Part shown: positions 51,668-63,139 of the stretch, piece after piece
Numbering within the stretch: position 1 is the first letter of the stretch
Layout of the letters: each line of letters opens with the position of its first letter
Assembly (NCBI GenBank): GCA_021613535.1
Contig: CP075493.1
Location: forward strand, 2,170,001-2,234,000
Origin: Adineta vaga
Lineage: Eukaryota > Rotifera
Length of the DNA stretch: 64,000 nt
Direction of reading: 5' to 3'
Position numbers and translations under genes: made by a program
The notes under the pieces: generated by a model
Database searches by the model: none
Seen by the model: the letters and a program-made list of their open reading frames with translations, nothing else
Told to the model about the DNA's origin: nothing

Positions 51668-52570
51668 GTTTTTTTTTGAGATTCTGCTCGTTTAGAAAAA
51701 GAACGTTTTCTTTCGAAAATAACCCGGCTATATATATGCTAGGGAGCAATGTACCGAAATTTGTTTTTTCCTTTTCTCATGTTCTGTTACTTATAGAAAA
51801 AGTTGTGAGGACGTTTTCTTTTCTGTTCATCGCATTCGACATTCTTGATGGAGTTCGAGAGAAAAAAGTTTTTCCTGTAAACACTCGAGCCTCGACGAAG
51901 AAAGACGAGACTACGTGGAACGGAATCAGAAAGAAATATAAAATTATATCATCTCTCTCTCTCTCTTTGATTGCAAAAGAATAAGTGGAAGACCTGATCA
52001 ACCAGTCAATACAAATCGAACAAAGATGTCGTCAGTATTATGTACTGATAGTTTTTAGAAGACTTTGATCATCAGACATGTTCTGTGATTATTTGATGCT
52101 ATATCAACCAGAAATAATTTGTTATCGCTTGTCATATGTCATACGCATGTTGATAAATTATATGCCCAGATGTATCTAATTACACGATCAATTTTTATTC
52201 AATATTAGAACTTTTTTTCTATGACATGACAGATCTTCTACATTGTTTTTTTTCCACTCATACATCAACTGAAAACTCGTTTGGAGTCACGAATACTTAT
52301 CTTAATTGATTTATAATGTATACAATCATTCTCTGTTTTTCTTTAAAATGGAATTATATTTTTCTTCTATTTTTAACAAAAATCAAAACTTTTTCTATAG
52401 TATAAAACGAATTCATGTCTTTTTTATGATGAGTGTATCTATATAATTACGATATTATTCTTCCATCAAAATGAAAAATGTATAATCATATAGATAAGAG
52501 CCTTGGAAACATTTATAAACTTCTAAATTATTCGTATTGAGAACAATCATAATATAGAAATGAAAGTATG
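51668..52570. other. Intergenic region
   Basis: About 900 bases between the PDC promoter side and the 3' end of the large helicase gene. Open frames on both strands at 51676-52001 overlap each other and lack support. A short CT run lies near 51952-51967. Confidence 0.5.
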
Positions 52571-55500
52571 CTAAGTACTCAGTGGTGATGAACAACTTGT
52601 TTGAGTACCATAAGAAACTACAACAACTGGCACGTTGAAAGCAGATGACCAATCAATTGGATTATTCATCACATGACAAAAACCTGGACGAGTACTCAAT
52701 TGAGGACAATTGAGAAGAAAACCTATGATCATAGCATACGGTCCAGTCGGATTTGTCGGACGGCAATAACCATGCGATATTGCCGCTGACACACCGAAGT
52801 ATTCTCCTGGACCACAAGCTTGACCTGCTCGACGTTTCGGATCGAAACCATCCGTACAAATCGGTTTAATCGCTGTAGCAGCTGTACCGTGAAATGCAAA
52901 AAATCCTCGTGCCATATCGGGTGGAACAGCAATACTGAGAGATTCAACACCTTTATAAAAACGTTTCAATGATGCACATTGATCTGCTAATGCCATATTA
53001 TAATCAACACGAATAATCGGTGGTACAGATGGTAACCAATTGTCACGTGCAAATTTCTCAGCTGCTTGAAATAGACTCGGAAGATAATCACCCATTTTTT
53101 CGAACATTTCTCGTTCTTTACATGTTCTTCCTCGATGTGAATCATTATCAATTAGAGAACAAGATGGACAAACATCTCGACCACACGTAAAACATGTCTG
53201 ATAGCCACGCGTTCTTTTTATTAGTCCATTACATTCTGAATTTGGACAAAAGACTTGATCGAACATACTCGAATTATTATTCAGATAAATTTGAATTGAT
53301 TTCTTACATAGACCAATAAATGCCTCTCGTTCAGGAAAGATATCCAATAAATCTTCTATGGCAATATTTGTTTTACATTTCGATCCATTACATTGTAAAG
53401 GATAGATTGAACTTAACTGAGCTGTTGCACATCGACAATAAGCATGATCACATGCACGGAATGTATTGGTTGAATAGGATATTTTGCTACAAAATACACA
53501 TTTTTGTTTATCTCGAATGATATTACCATCAACTGAAAGCTTCGTTAAGAACTGTTTAACTTCTGTTTCGCATGATTCTATCAATGAGAGATTTGTTGTT
53601 GGTTCAGCATAGAGAATAATTGATTTTGTTCTTGATTTATAAGTTATATGACATCCCCAATTAATCCAAGTTTCGTCGAGTGTTTGAAGTTGAATATCAG
53701 CTGGTTTTTTTCGTCCAAAAAAATTAGCCACTGTGGAATTCAACTCAAGTACACGGAATCGTTGTCAAATATATCCGAATAATCACCAATTTGACGCATC
53801 AATTCACCTTGTTGTACTTGTGGACCACGAATTTCAATCCAAACATTTGATTTTTCTATCTTACGAACTTCAAGTTTTAATTTATTTGCCCAATCTTGAA
53901 TAATCTTCTGTAAGAAAAGTTCATCGAATAATTGTTTCTGTCGATCATTGGTTATTTTAATAATAATTGATGATGTTGCTTGAGCAAGCATACTTGCTGC
54001 TAAAGCTGTCTTTTGTGGAACTCCTCCATGGAAAAAACAACGAATAGCACCACGAAATTTTTGTTGTTTTTGATGAATGGATTGTTGATGAACTTGAATT
54101 TCAAATTGTTTGGCTATTTGTTGAATTAATGTCTCAAAATCAGGATATAAATGAGGATGAGTGACTGTTACTGTTGCTGTACTATCAATTTTCCATGTAG
54201 AATCTAGTTTTGGAATGATTTCTTTATATAATTTAAGTGCGGATTCACGATTCATAGCGGTGATAAGAAATGTTTGTGCAGTAGAATCTTTGTTTTCTAA
54301 ATCATTCACCGTTGGTAAGACATGTTTTTTTACGAGTTGATGACTTGTTCGATTTCGAACGGTGATTATGACGGGTATTTGACAAAAGTCTGATTGAAGA
54401 TTTGTTTTCGATTGTTCACATTGTTGATGATCAACAAAAAAGATATGTGCTGATGATGAACCCAAATTATCCTTATGTGTTTGTCGTAAACTGATTTTTA
54501 ATGGATTTATAGGTCGTAAAATTTTGCGTACAAATGCTTCATTTGTTTCGCGTGGCAAATTGATCAATTGAATCCCTGGTTGAATTCTTACACTTCGTCG
54601 ACCAAATCGTCGACAATCAACAGCATATGGAACGAGTCGATCCAATATTTCTTTATCACTTAAGAAACTATTTTCTGCTGGAATGGTCAACACTAATTGA
54701 CGACCCCATGAATCTTTTTCATTCATATGTGTACCTGTCGTCGATAATGATAGAGCTTCTTGAGAGCAGATGTGATGTGCTGGTAGTTTTGCTGTTGCTC
54801 TTTGAAAAGCTTCCATTGATTTCAATACAATATAGAAAGGTGGTGCTTCATAATCATCGTCGTCGTCGTCGTCGTCGTCGTCACCAAGTTTTTTTCGACG
54901 TTCTTGAAAATTATTCTCTCGAATATCGTGTCGACTTATATTAAGCTTTGTTTTTAGCCATATCTGTAGTTCTTCAAACGTTTCACATGGAACTTGTTGA
55001 AGATTAATTCGAAGAGCATCTTCCATGATTTCGATTGCTGAACAAATCAAACCGTTTTGAAATGTTGCTCGAATGAGACCACATTCAATAATTTTCACAT
55101 TTGTTTTGGATAAAATTGGTTCTAAAATGGATTCTACATGAGCTCGATCTCTTTTTAGACCCCATATGCTTAATCGAGACGATAATCGATCATAATCATG
55201 AACAAGCCATTTCGCCCATGGTTCCGAACGAACATTATTCAATACAGTTCGTATCTGATTATCAGTTGATGCGCCAACATTTTCTCGTACGAGTATTTGT
55301 TCAATTGGAGAAGCTGGTAGATTTCGTGAAGGAATTTGATGAAGACGATCAACAACATATTTTCCTGAAAGTAATCGCGTAATAGACATAGTTACAAAAT
55401 ACTGTTGTACATGTTCATGTGCATGTTGAACATAGATACTTCGATTAGCAATACTGGCAGTATATCATTGTGAATAAAATGAACACCTTCATTAGGTAGA

Positions 55501-58233
55501 TGCGGTACAAGTAGATGACCCACTTGTGTAGGAAAAACTTTTCCAAGATGTTTTCCAATGATATCCTCATCAGTCCATTGTTTAGTAAATATTCTATTGC
55601 CAGTTCTTAATTTTGAGCGTGGATTAGTGATGGTTTTTCTGTAAAATTCTATAGAATTTTCAATAAATTCAAGTACTTGATTATTAAGTCCATTCATAAA
55701 TGAATGTTTAATTTGACATGACTGACAAAAATCGAAATTATTTTCAGGTATTTTTCGACAGGTTTGACATTTATTGGATTTTCGATCGATTTTACCAGCA
55801 GACTTCCACTCATTGAATATCGTACAGAGACGAAATAGATCACTATTCGATTTTTCTGTATCAAATGTGATGCGATTATCTATGGTATCTTTCGATAAGA
55901 ATAAAGAACCCGGTGCAGACAAAATAGCAGCTATAGTAGTCACTAATGAAAGTAATCGTTGACCATCTTTTTGTTCTGCATAGATATTGGTCATGAATGC
56001 ACTCAAACGAGGATCAATTGAAAGTTCAGCGAATAGTTCACCACGCCATGTTATGTCTTTCTTATCATCAATACACACTAAATCTGTTAGAAGATCCATT
56101 GAATGACGTATGGAGTCTGGCATAGGTTTGGTAAGAAAGGGAAATTCTTGTATATTGATACGTAAACGTTTGAACTGTAAAAGACTAAGATCCAATGATG
56201 AACGAAGAATTTCAGGTTCAATATTTTCTTCTTTTAAATCGGTATCATCATATAAACGAACACATCTTCCTCGTTTCGTATAATTAACTAAATCTCGACG
56301 TTTATTAGCTGAAAAGCGTGAGATACGAACTGTTTCAAGAACATTCCATCGATGTTGCATGTCAAAACGTAGTTCACGCACAAAACCTGTATCAATGACA
56401 AGTTGGACATTCCGAATAGGTAGCGAAGTTTCAGCAATATTTGTACAAAAAATAACCATTCGTTTCTTGGATTGTTTATCATCGAAGTCGAGTATTTCCT
56501 TCTGTTGTTCAAATGGTAATGACCCATAGAGTGGAAATACCACACAATCATTTGGCATTTTAGTAGAGAAAACCTCAATAGCTTTTTCAATATCTCGTTG
56601 ATTGGATATAAATACAAGTGTATGTTTTGTATGTTTGTGATAGAATCGTAACAACGTCGGTATAACGTGTACTTCAATAACTTTGTAATCTGGACAGTCA
56701 GTCGGTGGTGGTAGATTTTCTACTGTAACTGAATGTATATGATTTATGGTATTTAGCGTCAGAGCAGAAGAAAGATCAAAAAACTTCAGAAATGGTTTTG
56801 GATTCATAGTTGTGGAAACGATAACAACGAAGAAGTCCGTAGGGCGTTTCGTTAGTAATAATTTAGCAATACCAATGATAATATCTGTATTCAGAGATCG
56901 TTCATAAACTTCATCGATAATTAATACGCGTACTCGACTTAAATCTGGATCCATTTGATATTCATACATAAAAGCTGTGTCTGTCATAAACATGATATTT
57001 GTGCCAATTACACAAGCACTCTTTCGCGCTTGATCATTACCAACTTGATAGCCCACCGAATTACCTATTACTGTACCGTCAAATTCATCCGCAACTCGAT
57101 GTGCTAGAAGCATACAAGTTACTGGTCGTGGTTGAATAGATACAACCAGATCGTTACGGAAATATTCGGCTGCATATTGTGGTAATTGAGTACTTTTACC
57201 ACTGCCTGTTTCAGCTGTCACGAAGACTATTTTTTCTTCTTGTAGTCGTTCACAAAACTCAGTTCTTAATGTAAAAATAGGTCGCAGTGTCATTTTTCGT
57301 TCATTCATCCTCATTTCAAACGATTTCAAATGCTGATGTCGTTGATGAGTCTGTACTTTGTTTGTATTATTTTGAGATTTCTATTCAGATCAATAGAATA
57401 AAACCTATACACTAAATATTAGTAGAACTTACTTCATCAGAATCATTGTCACTCACATGAACAGATGAATGTGATCGATGCTTTCGTATATTTGTATCCT
57501 TATCATTTGCATTCGGATGTAAGTATGAACAATTCGATGTTCGACATTTACTTCCATGTTTACATTTGCTCTTACGAGGTTTTGGATGAGTCGCAGTACA
57601 ATCAAAATTGTTGCATTGTACACCATATTTACATACACGCCAGTGTGAAGAATGCATGTAGGAACAATCAGCAGTGAAGCAATTATCACCATGACGACAT
57701 TGTATCTGTTTTGAACGAGATTTTCCATGAGATGAATATGAATCATCTCGTGCTGTCGGACCTGCAAACACATCATCTTTTGTATTTAATAATATCAATT
57801 TCCATGTCCATCAATATTCAGCAATGAGTAAACAACACTTACTAGTGAATTTTGCTGGTACATCGTCATCATCAGTCGAATTATAATCAGTTCTAGATCG
57901 ATTTGAGTATGAACTATAATCGTCTGATTGTCTTGAAACTTTTGATTGATCGTTCATCATGTTCTCTTCATTTCCATTAAGTTGACATCTTATACGAGTT
58001 TGTCCACGTGTAAATGTTTCATTCCATGCGAAAACAAAATCATCAGCTTCCTCTTCACTTTTAAATCCATTGATTAATGCATACTGTTCAGATGAATTTG
58101 ACTGACACATATAGATATCTATAAGTCGTGAATCGATGTCGAATTGAATCGACAATTCACCAGTAGTCACATACATTGAAAGGCCTGTAACTCGAACAGT
58201 CCATTGTTTTGTAGCTGTATAAGACGATGTCAT
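52571..58233 (-). CDS. Multidomain RRM-like / CCCH / DExH helicase / RING-IBR / ADP-ribosyltransferase protein, frame broken twice
   Basis: Starts at ATG 58233. Exon 1 encodes an RRM-like fold (WTVRVTGLSMYVTTGEL, then YALINGFKSEEEADDFVFAW). Exon 2 (about 57434-57797) has three CX5CX4CX3H fingers (CRHGDNCFTADCSYMH, CKYGVQCNNFDCTATH, CKHGSKCRTSNCSYLH), like Nab2/ZC3H14. An intron (about 57375-57433) joins in frame to the helicase: Walker A TAETGSGKST, motif II DEVY (56904-56915) in place of DEAH, motif V TNIAETSLP, and a degraded motif VI (NKRRDLVNYTKRGRC). A zinc ribbon (CQTC..CQSC) sits in its C-terminal part. A ~550-residue region with a poly-Asp run follows, then RING-like and IBR-like cysteines (CVFC, CDHAYCRC, CPNSECNGLI, CFTCGRDVCPSC). 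A PARP-like domain closes it (FFAFHGT, GPGEYFGVSAAISHGYC). The overall order resembles plant-type DEAH11/12 RBR helicases. Frame breaks at about 55457-55471 and 53754-53766 each look like one missing base. Confidence 0.72.
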
Positions 58234-59055
58234 GTTTTACTAATGTCTTGAATGGCTGCAATAGTTACTAATTAAAAGAGAAAGTATTTTTGAGAATAAA
58301 CCAACCGACTTAAAAATTTCCAACTAGAAAAAAAGGCTCTCAAGAAGGAGGAACATGAAAGTTTTGTTACTTTATGACACCTGAAATACACTAATATTTG
58401 TTTAAGCCATGTGCTAGACATGTTGTAGTTTTTCATCTCAGATTGTTTGAGGTTCGTCACAGAAAATAATAAACAACTACAAAATTATAGTAAAAGGTAT
58501 TTATCATTGTTGTGATTGTACAACAACTTACAGAGTGTAAAAAACCACGAGGCCATGGTAAATATTATAATTAAAATGATTCTTTAAAAAGAGATTTTCT
58601 GAGAAAACTTTGCAGTTACATATTATTTGACTGTGGTTGGTGGTTGTTTTTTCTACGATGATCTGCATTTGTCTAAACACATGTGTATACTTTTCTAAAG
58701 TTTCGAAGATCAGACGAATTACTATTCAGTTTCTACGATTTGTTTCATAGAATGAATAAAGTTTTCAATGATCGTTCATTTCACCAATGTCGATTATGTA
58801 AATAAGCACTTGACATTAGGCAAGAAAAATATCTAATGATTTCGTTTCGTTTGTTTAAGTGAAAGAAAAGATTTCTTGGAAAAATGTTGTTTTTCTTTCG
58901 ACCTATAGACAAATCTGTATGCTTAATTCGCATCTACAGATGATGAGAATCTATGCAGAATTATAAAAGTTTTCTAATTATATTCTATACAAGAACCAAC
59001 TGACATAGTATATATTGGAAAATAAAACTATGAATTAGTTGAAATATGTCACTCA
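58234..59055. other. Upstream region of the helicase-ART gene
   Basis: AT-rich; presumably contains the promoter of the minus-strand helicase gene. A 62-codon frame at 58272-58460 is not supported. No repeat of note. Confidence 0.45.
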
Positions 59056-59572
59056 TTAATAGTAAAATTTGCATTGATCCAATCGATTTAAAATATATTT
59101 TTCTGAATATTTCCTCGTGAAACATTCTCTGATTCGTGTTCGAAAGTTAGATGATTCTGTGAATAAATCCCCGTCATCTCGTATGAACATTGAAATAATT
59201 TGATTTGAAGAGTAACTTGAAATACATCACGTACATTTTGAACAAGTCGATTTCTGTTGTTTTATATGTAAATCTAACGGTGAACTAAATGTTCCTGTTA
59301 AACGACGAGTTTGTCGATTGTTATAAAAAATTCCTACGCCCACTTGATCATCTGGTACTTGACCTAAGAAAACGTATAGTTCTTCGTAAGATCGTAGCTA
59401 TAATTCGTACACAAACGATAATCATATCAAGCAGCATAAATGATCCACTTTAAAGCATTGCCTCAAAAGGCATTAGCATCATTTTTCTATGAAATTAACC
59501 TTACAACTAGCTACGATCATTACCAACTCAAGATGGTACAAACGTAGTGCTCTTAAGTTACGTTTCAAGGTT
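59056..59572 (-). CDS. Unrecognised small gene or gene remnant, three coding exons, 5' end missing
   Basis: Three minus-strand open segments join cleanly by GT..AG introns. About 59572-59524 encodes TLKRNLRALRLYHLEL. 59397-59235 encodes LRSYEELYVFLGQVPDDQVG, then GIFYNNRQTRRLTGTFSSPL, then a Lys/Gln stretch ending in S-T-C-S-K. 59176-59056 encodes YDGDLFTESSNFRTRIREC and a basic tail LNRLDQCKFYY to stop 59056-59058. Phases agree at both junctions and the residue mix is coding-like. No in-frame ATG precedes the first segment, where a TGA stands two codons upstream, so either an upstream exon was missed or this is the surviving 3' end of a broken gene. Function unknown. Confidence 0.5.
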
Positions 59573-59890
59573 CATAAAATGTCTGACTTTAAAATACTAT
59601 ATGAGATTCTTATTCATTTGAAAAGTATATATGATATAAATAAAATGCCACCGATACTTATGAACTGAACAAGCAAATGCATACATAGAGACGAAACAAC
59701 ACAAAAAAAACTAAACGAAAACAAGCGTTAATATCAATAGCAACAAAAATACTGTCATCATTTGAAATGAAACGAAAGGGAATGTTTAATAATGAACTAT
59801 ACAAGGAACAGAAAGTATTAGATTTTGTTTTACGATAAGAATAAAATACTCAGATCTTAGAAAGAGTTAATCACATGAGACAAATTCTAT
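59573..59890. other. Spacer without gene
   Basis: 3' flank of RAB4 and upstream side of the unrecognised fragment. A/T-rich, no feature seen. Confidence 0.45.
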
Positions 59891-60898
59891 TTAACATGAT
59901 GCACAATTATTTGTTGATTTTTGTATTCTTTCATTAGCAGAATTATTGGAATTTGAATCAGATCGATTAGCAGCATGTGCTCGATTAAATTGTATGCCTG
60001 AATACATTCGATAAGGATCAATACTACCTGAAAACGTATACAATTTTCTTCCTTTCTTTCTTTCTTGAATCCAATCAATGTTATTACCTGAATCAATCTT
60101 GCTTAAAATCTTCTGTGCACATTTAAGAAAACTTTCGGTAATATTTTCATTATTCATTGCAGATGTCTCCAAAAACATCAGACCTTTTACCAAAGAAGAA
60201 AAAACGAATGAATTTCAATCTTTGTTTTTTTTTCGAATCAATCTCACCATTATCTTCAGCAAATCGACTGGCTTCCGCAAATGTTACTTGTCGTTGTTCT
60301 TCTAAATCTGTCTTATTTCCACATAGTATAATAACAATATTTGGACTAGCTAATGCACGTGCATCTTCTAACCAATTAGCAACAGTATTGTAACTTTCTC
60401 GACTTAAATGAACAATTAAATAAGATAAGAATACACTCATTCGTTTCTTTTACTTTGCTATATCATAGACTAATAAAGCACCGGATGCACCACGATAATA
60501 ACTACGTGTTACAGATCGAAATCTTTCTTGACCAGCTGTCTAAAAGAGAATCGAACGGTAAGAAAGAAAGAAAAAAAGAATTTGTTTATTTATTCATACA
60601 TCCCAAATTTGTAATTTGACATTTTTTTGATTTACATTGATAATTTTCGAACCGAATTCTGCGCCGATTGTATGCGTAATATCGACTTTAACTGAAAGAA
60701 ATCATTTAGTTTATGTTTAAAGTACAAATGATTTTATTTTACATTTATTTTCAAGAAATTGATGTAAAATACAAGATTTTCCTGTCGATGCACTGCCAAT
60801 GATGAGGAATTTAAATAGATATTCTAAAAATGAATGCAATGTACTTGGGAAGAAAAAACATTTAATCAATTACCGTAGGTTTCTGTCGGTTGAGACAT
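59891..60898 (-). CDS. RAB4: Rab4 small GTPase
   Basis: Controls fast recycling from early endosomes. The start at ATG 60898 reads [20 protein letters not shown], then P-loop GSASTGKSC, effector/switch [13 protein letters not shown], switch [30 protein letters not shown] (NKxD), [10 protein letters not shown] (ETSA), and [20 protein letters not shown], all specific to Rab4. The TIG Thr (Mg ligand) and the DTAGQ Gln are present. The tail is Asn/Ser-rich and ends CASC, where vertebrate Rab4 ends CGC; two Cys remain for geranylgeranylation but with a different spacing. Seven or so exons, introns 50-70 bases, stop at 59891-59893. Confidence 0.96.
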
Positions 60899-61200
60899 CA
60901 ATCAACGTATTTCTAGTGAGTTGAAATAAAAATGACGTAGAAATAGGAAAATAATAATAAATACCTTGCCTATCGTCATGCATGTACTGACATTTGTTCT
61001 TATCGGTTAAAAAAAGAACCAAATAAAAACAAAACTGACTTGAGGCAACTAGCGACAATGCTTCAATATACTCCGGAGTGAAGTGAGGACCGTCAAGGAG
61101 AATTGAAGAAAGAATTTTTTGATGAATCTATTTTATAAACGATTGTGGTTTAGTGTTATAGGCTGCTACGTTGAAAGAAAGAAGAACTTTTATATTTTCA
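60899..61200. promoter_or_regulatory. Short divergent intergenic region (RAB4 / coiled-coil gene)
   Basis: 302 bases between the two divergent start codons. Probably carries the promoters of both genes; no motif assigned. Confidence 0.35.
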
Positions 61201-63139
61201 ATGTCAACATTATTGTCTCAAAAGTGTTCTGTTTGCTCAGCTCCTGTGCTCAATTCTCAAACATGGCAAGCAACAAAAACGAAATCAATTCGATCATCAA
61301 GTCCTAAACGAACTACTACGAAACAAGAATTAAAGTTAAAAAAAAACTTACTTAAGCCTTTGAAGTCTATTTGTTTCTTTAGTCGATCAAGTAGTGTACA
61401 AAATAAATTACCTAAATCATCGGTACTAGGTTTCGAAGATGAATATATCAAACAATTGCAAACACAAATCTATTACTTGGAAACTGAATGTCAATATTTA
61501 TATCCTTTTTTTTCTTTCATGAGTAGGTATAGTTTCTTTTTTTCCTTCTCATTATGAATATATGGATTTCTCCTTAACTGTAAATATACGCGTGATCAAT
61601 TGAATAAAACGTCAACATTAGCTCATCATACTAATCAAGTTGAACAAGATCGTTCCGATTTACAACGAAGTCTTCTTCAAACATCATCTCAATTCGAACA
61701 AATAGCAAGTGAAAATCATGGTCTAGCAATTGCATTAGATGAACTTCGTCGTAGGATTTTCTATTTAACAAATTTCTGATGATCATTCATTTCACTAATC
61801 TAGGAAAATTCGATATTGAGAAACAAAATTTACTCGATGAATTGACTAATTTACGACGAGCACGAGATGCCCTTGAACAAGAAAGACGTTCACATGATCA
61901 AGAATTACGACAACTTCGTGATCGAACACGAATATCATCGGATGAATTAAAAAATACTCAAGATAAAATTCGTATTTTAGAACAACAGGTTTGTCTTTTT
62001 TTTCCATTGATTGATCCATATCTTTCGTTTTTTATTGTTGTTGTTTTTCAGTTTGAACAACAATTAAATCAAAATAAACTTTTAAATGATGATCTTCGTC
62101 ATTCAAAACTAGAAACAAGTAATTTACAACGAACTTTGAATGATTATCAAATCATTAGTCGAGATCGTGATCGTCTACAAGGCATTGTTGCTGAATTAGA
62201 AGTTCGTATTTCTTCAAAATTTGATTCTCTATATATTCAGTTTTTCTTCTGTAGAAAGAAATGAAAATACTTCGACACGACTCGAAAACACAAGAAGTTC
62301 GATTTAATGAAGTTCAACTTCTTCGTAATAAAGTAATGTTTAATATTCATTGAAATTCGTCTTGTTTTATGACATTTCATTTTAGTTAACGGATGAAAAA
62401 GGTGTTTTATTAAAAGAATTAACACGTTTAGAAGCTTTATCAAAAGAATATGAACGCGAATTGGATGAACTTCGTCTTGCACTACGTGAACGAACGGATG
62501 TATTACAATTAAAAGATCAAGAATTAACTGCTTTACGAAAGAAAGAACAAACTTTTCGAAGTACAGCTGATAATTTACAAATCAAATTGGATACAGAATT
62601 ACTTCGTAATCAAGATCTTGATGGACAAGTAAGATGCAACTATCGAATGAGATCTTCTATGAAGAATATTCCTTTCTAGCTTAAACAATTACAACGACAA
62701 TTAAATATTGAAATTCAAACTGCAGTGACTGCTAAACGTGAATCAAATGAATATGAAATTCGTAATGTTCGTTTACAAGATGAAATCAATGCACTTTTAC
62801 GTGAAAAAGATCAATTAACAAGTCGTATTAATACATTACAACAACAAGTATAACTATTCATTGATTGGATTTTTTTCGTTCGATTCATTCATTATTCTTA
62901 TTTCTTTTCATTAGTTACTCAATGAAGAACATTTAACAAATAAATTGCGAATTGAAATGCAAGAACTTGAAGATCGAGTTAAAGAAATTGATCGTTTGAA
63001 ATCCTTAGAAGATTTAATTCAATCACAACGTTGGGATGATATGTCACAAATGGCTCAAACTATGCAAACAGTTAGTCGAACAATGGCACGAGCAACAAGT
63101 CCAACACCTCTACGCAAAAAACGAGTTGAATTACCGTGA
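61201..63139 (+). CDS. Long coiled-coil protein with N-terminal CxxC pair
   Basis: The start at ATG 61201 reads MSTLLSQKCSVCSAPVLNSQ, a CxxC pair, then a basic Ser-rich piece and GFEDEYIKQLQTQIYYLETE. The latter resembles the F-x-D-x-Y-I-x-x-L-Q-x-Q-I-Y-x-L-E-x-E start seen in several ciliary or centrosomal coiled-coil proteins. The following exons are almost all heptads (e.g. LLDELTNLRRARDALEQERR, RDRDRLQGIVAELE, LDELRLALRERTDVLQLKDQ, LQDEINALLREKDQLTSRIN), ending in a short non-coil tail RATSPTPLRKKRVELP with a Ser/Thr-Pro site. About eight exons. No orthologue is named with confidence; a role in cilia, centrosome or cytoskeleton is inference. Confidence 0.72.

Noticed and set aside
51676-52001. 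Overlapping 102- and 74-codon frames on opposite strands
   Set aside because: Neither has splice sites, family resemblance or a sensible promoter position.
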